Source: Ilumatobacteraceae bacterium
GTDB lineage: Bacteria; Actinomycetota; Acidimicrobiia; Acidimicrobiales; Ilumatobacteraceae
Assembly: GCA_025463305.1 (NCBI GenBank)
Contig: JAOBWK010000026.1
Coordinates: 1-7,251, forward strand
DNA: 7,251 bases
Reading direction: 5' to 3'
In this document: positions 1 to 7,251 of the stretch, piece after piece
Layout: each line of letters opens with the position of its first letter
Position numbering within the stretch: position 1 is the stretch's first letter
Notes under the pieces: model-generated
Told to the model about the DNA's origin: nothing
The model's database searches: none
Seen by the model: the letters and a program-made list of their open reading frames with translations, nothing else
Made by a program: the position numbers and the translations under genes

Positions 1-37
1 ATCCGAACTGGTTGGGACGGAAACCCGACCCGCTCGG

Positions 38-50
38 TAGCGTTTCGGAC
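38..50 (+). promoter_or_regulatory. Candidate leaderless promoter (-10 element) for the CysO-like gene
   Basis: The hexamer TAGCGT (38-43) fits the actinobacterial -10 pattern TANNNT and lies exactly 7 nt before the ATG at 51, so transcription would begin at or next to the start codon. No Shine-Dalgarno sequence is present in the bases before that ATG, which agrees with a leaderless message. A -35 element is not convincing: TTGGGA at 12-17 would need a 20-nt spacer. The hexamer and spacing are seen directly; promoter function is inferred. Confidence 0.45.
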
Positions 51-326
51 ATGTCCGTCACCGTTCGAATTCCCACAACGATGCGCCCGCTGGCCGGGGG
101 CAGCTCTTCGGTCAAGGTCGAGGGCACCAAGCTCGCCGAGGTGCTGGCAAATCTGAACACCGACTTCCCCGGATTCGACGATCGGCTGTTCGACGAGACG
201 GGCGCACTCCGCAAGTTCGTCAACGTGTTCGTGGCCGACGATGACGTCCGCTACCTCGAGGGCCTCGACACCGTCGTCCCCGATGGTGAGACCGTCTCGA
301 TCATCCCCGCCGTCGCCGGCGGCTGA
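51..326 (+). CDS. cysO: MoaD/ThiS-family sulfur carrier protein, CysO-like
   Basis: This 91-aa ubiquitin-fold protein ends in Gly-Gly (residues 90-91), the tail that is adenylated and thiocarboxylated in this family. It closely resembles mycobacterial CysO: an N-terminal V-T-V-x-I-P-T strand, FVNVFVADDDVR near residues 56-67, and a C-terminal IIPAVAGG. CysO carries sulfide as a C-terminal thiocarboxylate; CysM adds it to O-phosphoserine and the Mec protease releases cysteine. The ATG at 51 is preferred over an in-frame TTG at 12, because the family normally begins right before the first strand and a -10-like hexamer lies 7 nt upstream of it. Neither cysM nor mec lies downstream; the next gene converges 27 nt away. 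Any partners would have to be to the left of the window or elsewhere. A MoaD or ThiS role is possible but fits the sequence less well. Confidence 0.87.
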   Translation: MSVTVRIPTTMRPLAGGSSSVKVEGTKLAEVLANLNTDFPGFDDRLFDETGALRKFVNVFVADDDVRYLEGLDTVVPDGETVSIIPAVAGG

Positions 327-342
327 TCCCCTCACCCACCGT

Positions 343-360
343 CGGCTGTCCGGTCAGCCG
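343..360. terminator. Weak hairpin between convergent genes
   Basis: CGGCTG (343-348) pairs perfectly with CAGCCG (355-360) across a 6-nt loop. It lies between the ends of the CysO-like gene and the flavoprotein gene and overlaps the stop codon of the latter (354-356). There is no T-run on either side, so an intrinsic terminator is only a possibility; the pairing may be chance in GC-rich DNA. Confidence 0.25.
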
Positions 361-1811
361 GGTAGCAGCTCGACGAAGTCCTCACGTCGCTTCGGCCCCA
401 CGGGTGGCAGCGGCGGGCGGTTGTCGCGGTCCTGCCAGACGGCCAGCACGCGCGCACCGACGTCGGCGTCCTTGACGATCGCGTCGGGTGACGAGAGCAG
501 GTTGAGGCTGCGCATGAACGCACGGGCCACGACCTGATCCGAACGGACGGCCGGGAACAAGCCGTCGCGCAGGACGCCGCGCATGAACGTGCGCGCATCG
601 TCGGCGTCCGCATCGGGGTCGGCGCCGGCCAACACCGCGGTCGACACCCGCCGGGCCTCGTTGTCCTGGTCGACCGACGCGCGGTACCAGGGCCGGATGT
701 CGCGTCGCAGCGCGGTGTCGTAGCTGACGGCGGCTGCGTCCAGATCGTCGCGGTGTGCGTCGAGCGCGTCGGTGAGCAGGCTCGCACCCCAGAACGCGGT
801 CGTGCAGCCCCGGCCGTAGAGCGGGTTCGTGCACAGCACCGCATCGCCGACTGCGATCAGACCCGTGGCCACGGGCACGCCGTCGACGACGAAGTCGCGC
901 CAACGGTTGAGCAGCCCGGCCATCACGTGCACGCCGGGATCGAGCGGCTCGGCGCGTCCGTCGAGCCAGGGCGCTGTGACGACGAGCTCCTGCGCGGCGC
1001 TGTCGAAGATCGCGGCCACGCCGAACGATCGGCGCAACTCGACGTCCTCGGTGGACACCGCGAGCGTGACGCTGAACGTGCGGTTGTCACCCACGAACAC
1101 GGCGTACTTGAGGTAGCCGAGATCACCACCGATCGCGCCGCCGCGAGGCGGGTAGTCCATCCCCTCGCGCAACCGGTAGAAGCGGCTGAAGTAGACGATG
1201 CCCGTGTCCTCGACCTCCTCGGCCACGGTGCGCGCCCCGATCGCGGCGAGCCAGGCGGGCACGTCGGCGCGTCGGCCGGCGGCCGCCACGACCAGATCGC
1301 TCACGATCTCCGTGCCGTCGGACAGGCGTACTCCGGTCACCACGGGCCGGCCGTCCGCCGCGCGCGTCTCGGCGATCAGCAGGCCGTCGACCGCGACGCC
1401 CGTGCGGAACGACACCCGTCCTTCGGCCATCGCGGCACGACGGACCACCCACTCGAAGGTGGTGCGTCGGCAGGCGAGCATCGTCAGCTCGGCATCGCCC
1501 GGTTCCGGCGCGAACTCCACCATCTCCTCGGGCAGGTCCTCGCCGAAGCGCAGCTCCGTCGCCCCGGCTGCGAGGAGCTCGGCGTACAGATCGGGGAAGT
1601 CGTCGCGCAGCTGCCGCACCAAGCGGCCGAGGAAGGCGTGGCTGTGGCGCACCTGCGGGGCGCCGCGACGATCCCACTCGAACGCCTCGTCAGCGGTGGT
1701 CGGCATCGGCGTGTGATCGCGTTCGACGACGGTCACGTCGTGGCCGCGACGGGCGAGCGCGAGCGCCGTGCCCAACCCGGACACACCCCCTCCCACGACC
1801 GTCACGTTCAT
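354..1811 (-). CDS. FAD-dependent oxidoreductase, aromatic hydroxylase/monooxygenase-like
   Basis: This 485-aa flavoprotein has the layout of PHBH-like FAD monooxygenases and related oxidoreductases. The N-terminus is a dinucleotide-binding fold: GGGVSG at 7-12 (GxGxxG), with the ribose-binding acid E30 at the end of the second strand. A QVRHSHAF segment (53-60) matches the conserved Arg/His region after the first helix pair. DLVVAAAGRRADVPAWL (172-188) is the internal strand and loop found in this group. GDAVLCTNPLYGRGCTTA (322-339) is the second FAD motif, with GD contacting the ribityl chain. No signal peptide or membrane segment is seen, so it is probably cytoplasmic. The ATG at 1811 was chosen because the Rossmann strand begins at once; the open frame upstream overlaps the 156-aa gene in another frame and is not coding. 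Substrate is unknown; halogenase-like or reductase-like relatives cannot be excluded. Confidence 0.85.
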   Translation of the reverse strand: MNVTVVGGGVSGLGTALALARRGHDVTVVERDHTPMPTTADEAFEWDRRGAPQVRHSHAFLGRLVRQLRDDFPDLYAELLAAGATELRFGEDLPEEMVEFAPEPGDAELTMLACRRTTFEWVVRRAAMAEGRVSFRTGVAVDGLLIAETRAADGRPVVTGVRLSDGTEIVSDLVVAAAGRRADVPAWLAAIGARTVAEEVEDTGIVYFSRFYRLREGMDYPPRGGAIGGDLGYLKYAVFVGDNRTFSVTLAVSTEDVELRRSFGVAAIFDSAAQELVVTAPWLDGRAEPLDPGVHVMAGLLNRWRDFVVDGVPVATGLIAVGDAVLCTNPLYGRGCTTAFWGASLLTDALDAHRDDLDAAAVSYDTALRRDIRPWYRASVDQDNEARRVSTAVLAGADPDADADDARTFMRGVLRDGLFPAVRSDQVVARAFMRSLNLLSSPDAIVKDADVGARVLAVWQDRDNRPPLPPVGPKRREDFVELLPG

Positions 1812-1812
1812 G

Positions 1813-1835
1813 CGGCGTGACCATAGATCACGCCG
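1813..1835 (-). promoter_or_regulatory. Perfect 8-bp inverted repeat at the flavoprotein start: candidate operator or mRNA hairpin
   Basis: CGGCGTGA (1813-1820) and TCACGCCG (1828-1835) are perfect inverted repeats around a 7-nt spacer. The element ends 1 nt short of the ATG of the flavoprotein gene (1811, minus strand). On the minus strand the spacer and inner arm contain TATGGT, a TANNNT hexamer 8 nt before the ATG. The repeat could therefore be an operator over a promoter, or an RNA hairpin hiding the ribosome entry site. No T-run follows, so it does not look like a terminator. Symmetry and position are seen; function is inferred. Confidence 0.5.
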
Positions 1836-1855
1836 AGAAACGGCCGGTGATCGAG

Positions 1856-2326
1856 TCAGTCGGTCGATGGCAGCGTGGGGCCATCGACCGCGCCCAACCC
1901 GCTGCCGGACGGTGGCGACCACGCCGCGCGCAACGCCGGCGACATCAACACCTCCTGGTCCCACCACTGGAGCGGGCCGGCGCGGCCGAGCAGCGGATCG
2001 GCAATCGCTGCCTCGATCGTGCTCCCGGCCGACAGCAGCCGCCCGACCGCCCACACGTAGTACACGGTGATGGTGTCGTGGTAGCCGCCCGTCGGGGTGT
2101 TGGCGACGCCGGTGGCCACGTTGTACGGCGGGATCGCGGACCGCAGGACGGCGAGCGCCTCCGCGGGGCCGAGCCGGCGGACCAGAGCGAGGCACGCCAG
2201 CAGATGGCCTTCGTGGGTCCACTCCGCCTTGGGGAGCGACCGATCGAGCAGCCCCGACGCCACCCGCTCGGCCCGCTCCCAACCCGGGTCGACGGATCGG
2301 TCAGCGGTGCTGTCGAGCGGGGCCAT
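1856..2326 (-). CDS. Conserved hypothetical protein with LPKAEWTHEGHL and GYHDTIT motifs
   Basis: This is a 156-aa soluble protein of unknown function. Two blocks look strongly constrained: LPKAEWTHEGHL (31-42), giving an HxxH pair at H38 and H41, and PYNVATG followed by TGGYHDTITVYY (67-90), with a third histidine at H83. From memory, similar small proteins with a WTHxxHL block, a YN pair and a GYHETIT block are common in proteobacteria and actinobacteria as uncharacterised proteins; I cannot confirm a family name. The histidines could bind a metal, but this is inference. No signal peptide or membrane helix is seen. The ATG at 2326 is the first start that includes the whole helical N-terminus; no clear Shine-Dalgarno sequence precedes it. 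It lies 42 nt after the MscS gene and 44 nt before the flavoprotein gene on the same strand, so cotranscription with either is possible. Confidence 0.8.
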   Translation of the reverse strand: MAPLDSTADRSVDPGWERAERVASGLLDRSLPKAEWTHEGHLLACLALVRRLGPAEALAVLRSAIPPYNVATGVANTPTGGYHDTITVYYVWAVGRLLSAGSTIEAAIADPLLGRAGPLQWWDQEVLMSPALRAAWSPPSGSGLGAVDGPTLPSTD

Positions 2327-2368
2327 GCACCAGTGTGACGGTCTTCGGCGAACCCGATCGAGCGATTT

Positions 2369-3214
2369 TCAGCGATGGCTCGGGACCGTGTCGGCCCACA
2401 CGGGATCGGCCGCGAACGCGTCGGGCACCGGCTTGGTCTGGCCGACGATCGCCAGCACCTGTGCGGTGTTGCGGACGATTCCCTCGCCGTCGATCAGCTC
2501 GGCGACGGCGTCGACGGCGGCCGCCTTCAGCCGGTACTGGGCATGCCGGTTGCGCGCCGGATCGACGAAGCACGACACGCGCACCGTGTAGTGCTCGAGC
2601 TGCTGATCGATCACGCCGAGCACCTCGGGCTGCGACCGGAACGTCGAGTCGAACGCACCGCGGCAGACCGCCTCGAGCACCGAGGTCGCTCTCGCGACGC
2701 GCACGTTCGCCGGGATCTCGATGTCGACCGTCGCGCGCGAGGCGGCCTTGGAGGAGTTGCGGAACGTCGTGATCGCCGAGGCGGTGTGGTAGACGACGTC
2801 GCCGTCCCAGGTCTGCACCGCCACCGAGCGCAGCCCGAAGCCGACGAGGGTGCCGGACACCTCACCGTTCAGCTCGACCTCGTCGCCGACCGCTGCGGTG
2901 CGTTCGACGATGAACGACGCGGCGGCCAGGAAGTCGCCGAGCGGCTCGCGCACGGCGAGCGCGCAGCACGAGACGAAGGCCAGCGCGGCGCCGCCGGTCC
3001 ACGCGCTCGACACCCCGAACGCGACCGCCCCTTCGCCGGCGAGCGCGGTCACACCGGCGGCGAGCACTCCCCAGCGGGTGAGCTGCATGATGCCGGTGCG
3101 GCGTCGTGCGGCGAGGCTCGCCGAGCGGGCGTTGAGCCGGCTCGCGAACTGGAGGACGGACACGATCAGGACGGTGATCCCGGCCGTGAGAAGAGCCCAT
3201 TTCGTTGTGGTCAT
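2369..3214 (-). CDS. Small MscS-family mechanosensitive ion channel
   Basis: This 281-aa inner-membrane protein is of MscS type. Hydrophobic segments lie at about 7-24, 48-65 and 72-88, the last leading into PLGDFLAAASFIVERTAAVGDEVEL (91-115), which matches the junction of the pore helix and the beta domain. The beta domain continues through GEVSGTLVGFGLRSVAVQTWDGD (117-139) and FRNSS (151-155), and a mixed alpha/beta C-terminal domain follows. MscS channels open under membrane tension and release solutes during osmotic downshock. One oddity: the usual Pro-Asn of the IPNG turn is replaced by Thr144-Ala145. The ATG at 3214 places the first helix at the N-terminus; the frame is open much further upstream, but only as antisense to groEL and its control region. 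The gene diverges from groEL and is the first of three minus-strand genes. Family assignment is firm; gating by tension is inferred. Confidence 0.88.
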   Translation of the reverse strand: MTTTKWALLTAGITVLIVSVLQFASRLNARSASLAARRRTGIMQLTRWGVLAAGVTALAGEGAVAFGVSSAWTGGAALAFVSCCALAVREPLGDFLAAASFIVERTAAVGDEVELNGEVSGTLVGFGLRSVAVQTWDGDVVYHTASAITTFRNSSKAASRATVDIEIPANVRVARATSVLEAVCRGAFDSTFRSQPEVLGVIDQQLEHYTVRVSCFVDPARNRHAQYRLKAAAVDAVAELIDGEGIVRNTAQVLAIVGQTKPVPDAFAADPVWADTVPSHR

Positions 3215-3284
3215 CTGAGGAACCCATTTCGACGGAGCCCGAAGGCCGCCCGTCCGCGCCAACCAGGCAACCACACCCGGGCTG

Positions 3285-3349
3285 GCGAGACCGGTCGCGG
3301 GTTGTCCCGTGAGCACTCCTGCCTCAGACCGCGCGAGACCGGTCGCGGG

Positions 3350-3366
<17 letters not shown>
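3285..3366 (+). repeat. 34-bp direct repeat (48-bp period) duplicating part of the groEL control region
   Basis: The copy at 3285-3318 and the copy at 3333-3366 match at 33 of 34 positions; the only difference is G3311 against T3359. Each copy includes the 8-bp palindrome GACCGGTC, the hexamer TTGTCC and a left half of CIRCE. In the second copy that half is the consensus TTAGCACTC and is completed by its partner; in the first it is TGAGCACTC, with no matching right half at the expected distance. The upstream copy therefore looks like a partial duplication of the promoter and operator. Confidence 0.93.
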
Positions 3367-5082
<1,716 letters not shown>

Positions 5083-5089
5083 TCAATCG

Positions 5090-5129
5090 AGAAGGCCCGG
5101 ACCACATCGGTCCGGGCCTTCTTCGTTTT
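5090..5129 (+). terminator. Intrinsic terminator of groEL
   Basis: GAAGGCCCGGACC (5091-5103) pairs without mismatch with GGTCCGGGCCTTC (5109-5121) around the loop ACATC; A5090-T5122 extends the stem to 14 bp. The T-rich stretch TTCGTTTTC follows (5122-5130). It lies 33 nt after the groEL stop. On the opposite strand the stem has no T-run, so it acts mainly on groEL rather than on the dioxygenase gene that converges from the right. Confidence 0.92.
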
Positions 5130-5181
5130 CTCATGTCCGCTGCGGATCGCTCGTCCGCTCGCGCTGACCACTCCGACGGGA

Positions 5182-6069
5182 TCAGTCGTAGGGTTGGGCG
5201 GGAGAGGTTGGGGTGAAGTACGGCTTGTCGCCGGCGATGGTGACTCGTTCCATGACCCTTCGCTGGGGGAAGTAGTCACTGGCCGCGAAGTGCTGGACGG
5301 CGCGGTTGTCCCAGAAGGCGAGTGAGCCGGGTGCCCAGCGGAAGCGGCACTGGTGATCGGGGTTGTTGGCGGTGGCGTTGAGGCGGTCGAGCAGCCACTC
5401 GCTCTCCTTGGCCGACAGGCCCTTGATCCGATCGGTGAAGGCGATGTTCGTGTAGACGAGCCGGCGGCCGGTCTCGGGGTGGGTGCGGATCACGGGGTGC
5501 TCCTGCGGTGGGAACTTCTCATGCAGCTCCTCGGCCTTGCGGCCCAACTTCGCCGCGAAGACACGGGCGATGTCGTGCACCGCGGTGAGCCCGCAGGCGA
5601 ACTGCTGCAGCTCGGGGCTGAGCCCGTCGTAGGCCGCGTACATGTCGGAGAAGAGGGTGTCGCCGCCCACCGGCGGCAGCTCGATCGCGCGCAGGATCGA
5701 GCCGAGCGAGGGCCGTTCACGCCACGTCACGTCGGAGTGCCAGTTGTTCTCGGTGCCCCGGCTGTTCGGTCCGTGCTCGATGCGCAGGATCTCGCGGTGC
5801 TCGGCATCGCGCGGCGTCGCCGGATGGATCTCCAGCTCACCGAACCGGCGCGCGAACGCGATGTGCTGGGCGCGGTCGATGTGCTGGTCGCGGAAGAACA
5901 CCACCTTGAACTCGAGCAGGGCGCGGCGCACCTCGGCGATCAGCGAGTCGTCGAGCGGCCCGGCGAGGTCCAAGCCGATCAGCTCGGCGCCGATGGTCGG
6001 CGTCAGCTGACGCGGTTCGAAGTGGACGTACGAGCCGGTGCTCGTGGCTGCGGTGTCGACGACGGTCAT
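5182..6069 (-). CDS. TauD/TfdA-family Fe(II)/2-oxoglutarate-dependent dioxygenase
   Basis: This 295-aa cytoplasmic enzyme is of the taurine dioxygenase type, which couples oxidative decarboxylation of 2-oxoglutarate to hydroxylation of a substrate. The iron ligands are plain: WHSDVTW gives H111 and D113, and WDNRAVQHFAASDY gives H260. PQRRVMERVTI gives R271 and R275, matching E. coli TauD R266 and R270, which bind 2-oxoglutarate and substrate. H82 in EIHP matches TauD H70, a sulfonate contact. However, the positions of TauD Y73 and N95 hold T85 and E107, so taurine itself is not assured; alkyl sulfates, other sulfonates or carboxylates are open. The ATG at 6069 gives the usual family length and has a -10-like hexamer 7 nt upstream; the frame extends to 6144 only through the palindromic repeats. 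The adjacent binding protein is of the sugar or glycerol-phosphate type, not a TauA/SsuA type. Confidence 0.93.
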   Translation of the reverse strand: MTVVDTAATSTGSYVHFEPRQLTPTIGAELIGLDLAGPLDDSLIAEVRRALLEFKVVFFRDQHIDRAQHIAFARRFGELEIHPATPRDAEHREILRIEHGPNSRGTENNWHSDVTWRERPSLGSILRAIELPPVGGDTLFSDMYAAYDGLSPELQQFACGLTAVHDIARVFAAKLGRKAEELHEKFPPQEHPVIRTHPETGRRLVYTNIAFTDRIKGLSAKESEWLLDRLNATANNPDHQCRFRWAPGSLAFWDNRAVQHFAASDYFPQRRVMERVTIAGDKPYFTPTSPAQPYD

Positions 6070-6082
6070 GGCGCGAACAGTA
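6070..6082 (-). promoter_or_regulatory. Candidate leaderless promoter (-10 element) of the dioxygenase gene
   Basis: On the minus strand TACTGT (6082-6077) matches TANNNT and is followed by exactly 7 nt and then the ATG at 6069, the geometry expected of a leaderless message. No good Shine-Dalgarno sequence is present. The -35 zone, about 17-19 nt further upstream, falls inside the first palindrome (6098-6118), so a protein bound there could control initiation. Hexamer and spacing are seen; function is inferred. Confidence 0.5.
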
Positions 6083-6190
6083 CTCACTGACCGCGAGATG
6101 TCGTCCCGCGGACGACATGGCGCGGTCGGTCGCGAGAGCGACACTCACTGACCGCGGGATGTCGTCCCGCGGACGACATGGCGCGGTCGG
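6082..6190 (-). repeat. Two tandem copies of a 48-bp palindromic element
   Basis: Bases 6082-6129 and 6143-6190 are identical except A6096 against G6157 (47 of 48), with a 61-bp period. Each copy holds a 39-nt imperfect palindrome (6089-6127 and 6150-6188). The outer arms GACCGCG and CGCGGTC pair over 7 bp, then comes a 2x2 mismatch, then inner arms ATGTCGTCC and GGACGACAT pair over 9 bp around CGC. The 13-nt spacer includes another exact 5-bp stem, GTCGC and GCGAC around GAGA (6129-6142). The pair fills most of the gap between the binding-protein stop and the dioxygenase start, both on the minus strand. It could be a double operator for the dioxygenase, a tandem hairpin terminator for the binding-protein gene, or a dispersed palindromic repeat. 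Confidence 0.93.
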
Positions 6191-6206
6191 ACGCGCAAGG
6201 GCCGGG

Positions 6207-7251
6207 TCAGCCGCTGCCGTTGGTGAGGTTGTAGTTGGCGATCAGATCGTCGGCTTGCTGCGACGCGGTGTCGAGCGCGGCCTGCGGATCGCCACCGGTG
6301 AGCACGCTCGCCACGGCGGCCGCGGCCACCTTGCGGACCTGGAGCAGCGGGCCGATCACCGGACCGACGGACGTCGGCGCATCAGCGGAGCCGATCAGCT
6401 GGTCGTACGCGACCTTGTAGCGGGGATCGGTGGCGTACTTGGTCTTGATCGGGTCGAGGGTGAGCGCGTCCTGGCGCACCGGGATGTAGCCGCTCTCGGC
6501 CGCGAACTCCGACTGCGTCGCCGCGCTGTCGAGGTACGTGATGAAGTCCCACGTCGCGGCGACCTTCTCCGGGCTCTTGTTCACGATGTACAGCGAGTTG
6601 CCGCCGACGAGGCCGCCGAGGCCGCCCTTCGGTCCGGGCATGAACCCGACACCGACGTCGTCGGAGGTGACGCCGGGGATGAGGCCGCTGCCGAGGGCGG
6701 AGAACACCGGGCCGAGCGAGGCCGACGTCGAGATCGTCATCGCCGCCGGAGCCGTCGCATCGGCGAGCTTCAACAGCGCGTCGGTGCCACTGGCGTTGTC
6801 GCCGACATAGACCCCGTGGCCGTCGGTCATCAGCGTCCTCAGGAAGTTGAACAGGGCGAGACCGTTGGCGTCGTCGTAGAGCACCTTCGTCGCCGGCGCC
6901 GTCCGACCGTTGTCGTTGTCCGCGTAGTAGTTGCCGCCCTTGGCCAGCCACTGCTCGATGTACCAGCCACCGCCGCCGTCGTAGTCGCTGTCGAGCGCCA
7001 TGCCGTAGGTGGTGGCACCGGACGCGACGACCTGCTTGCTCGCGGCGAGCAGTTCGTCGAAGGTGGTCGGCGGCTTGGCGGGATCGAGTCCGGCCTTGAC
7101 GAACGTCGGCTTGAGGTAGAACAGCACGGGCACGCTGACGTTGAACGGCATCGACCACTGCACGCCCTGCGTGGCGTAGGCCTCGAGGGCGGACGGCAGG
7201 AACTCGGAGAGGTCGTAGCCGGCCGACTCGGCGCAGGCCTGGGTCGGCACG
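6207..7251 (-). CDS. ABC transporter extracellular solute-binding protein, family 1 (UgpB-like), 5' end missing
   Basis: The last 347 residues of a periplasmic or lipid-anchored binding protein are present; the start, signal peptide and probably 70-90 residues lie beyond the right edge. SMPFNVSVPVLFYLK (about 33-47 of the visible part) followed by AGLDPAKPPTTFDEL closely matches the UgpB and sugar-binding group. LVGGNSLYIVNKSPEKVAATWDFITYL and SGYIPVRQDAL are the C-terminal lobe motifs of this family. Such proteins capture sugars or glycerol-3-phosphate derivatives and deliver them to an ABC permease. The visible sequence cannot define the ligand. No permease or ATPase gene follows; the next gene on this strand is the dioxygenase, 137 nt on, past two palindromic repeats. 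Permease genes must be upstream of this gene, outside the window, or elsewhere. Confidence 0.92.
   Translation of the reverse strand, partial: VPTQACAESAGYDLSEFLPSALEAYATQGVQWSMPFNVSVPVLFYLKPTFVKAGLDPAKPPTTFDELLAASKQVVASGATTYGMALDSDYDGGGGWYIEQWLAKGGNYYADNDNGRTAPATKVLYDDANGLALFNFLRTLMTDGHGVYVGDNASGTDALLKLADATAPAAMTISTSASLGPVFSALGSGLIPGVTSDDVGVGFMPGPKGGLGGLVGGNSLYIVNKSPEKVAATWDFITYLDSAATQSEFAAESGYIPVRQDALTLDPIKTKYATDPRYKVAYDQLIGSADAPTSVGPVIGPLLQVRKVAAAAVASVLTGGDPQAALDTASQQADDLIANYNLTNGSG

Noticed and set aside
12..50. Upstream TTG start for the CysO-like protein
   Set aside because: The 13 extra residues match nothing in the family, and a -10-like hexamer lies within them.
753..1820. 355-codon plus-strand open frame opposite the flavoprotein gene
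   Set aside because: Low-complexity Arg/Ala/Gly/His composition, no motif, and fully antisense to a gene with clear FAD motifs.
1812..2282. N-terminal extension of the flavoprotein frame up to 2282
   Set aside because: It overlaps the 156-aa gene in another frame, is rich in Arg/Gly/Pro, and the Rossmann strand begins exactly at the ATG at 1811.
2327..2368. Terminator or promoter between the MscS gene and the 156-aa gene
   Set aside because: No stem longer than a few base pairs, no T-run and no TANNNT at leaderless spacing; nothing supported.
3285..3318. Second functional CIRCE
   Set aside because: Only the left half (TGAGCACTC) is present; no GAGTGCTAA-like partner occurs at the required 9-nt distance.
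5353..6090. 245-codon plus-strand open frame opposite the dioxygenase
   Set aside because: Antisense shadow without motifs; the dioxygenase on the other strand has complete catalytic residues.
6070..6144. Upstream GTG start for the dioxygenase
   Set aside because: The added residues would be encoded by the palindromic repeats; the ATG at 6069 gives the family's usual length.
6082..6190. Minimal CRISPR array
   Set aside because: Only two repeats of 48 bp with a 13-nt spacer that is itself a small hairpin; unit and spacer sizes do not fit CRISPR, and no cas gene is present.

Overview
The window is high-GC bacterial DNA, densely coded on both strands. It is most likely from an actinobacterium, possibly the Acidimicrobiia. 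That placement is an inference from three things: a mycobacterial CysO-like sulfur carrier, candidate leaderless promoters (a TANNNT hexamer exactly 7 nt before ATG) and a perfect CIRCE operator in front of a groEL that has no groES beside it. No 16S or other taxonomic marker is present.

Layout from left to right. (1) A small ubiquitin-fold sulfur carrier (51-326, +) ending in Gly-Gly. It converges on the next block. (2) A minus-strand run of three genes with gaps of 42 and 44 nt: an MscS-type channel (3214-2369), an uncharacterised 156-aa protein (2326-1856) and an FAD-dependent monooxygenase-like flavoprotein (1811-354). A perfect inverted repeat sits against the start codon of the flavoprotein. 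(3) A 222-bp divergent control region (3215-3436). It holds a 34-bp repeat present twice, whose second copy runs into the CIRCE element and the groEL promoter. (4) groEL (3437-5056, +), complete, followed by two small overlapping hairpins and a strong intrinsic terminator. (5) A minus-strand block with a TauD/TfdA-type 2-oxoglutarate dioxygenase (6069-5182), a 137-bp intergenic region containing two near-identical 48-bp copies of a long palindrome, and the 3' part of a UgpB-like ABC solute-binding lipoprotein or secreted protein that runs off the right edge.

How the parts relate. groEL is the only clear housekeeping and stress unit, and it is very probably under HrcA control. The channel, the unknown protein and the flavoprotein may form one transcription unit, although the flavoprotein has signs of its own control. 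The dioxygenase and binding protein may both serve uptake or breakdown of small organic compounds, but the sequence does not identify a substrate. No RNA genes, insertion sequences, phage genes or CRISPR arrays were seen. No gene-free stretch exceeds 300 bases. I found no convincing new multi-gene system. The signals most worth pursuing are non-coding: the tandem palindromes upstream of the dioxygenase, the half-duplicated CIRCE/promoter region and the inverted repeat at the flavoprotein start.
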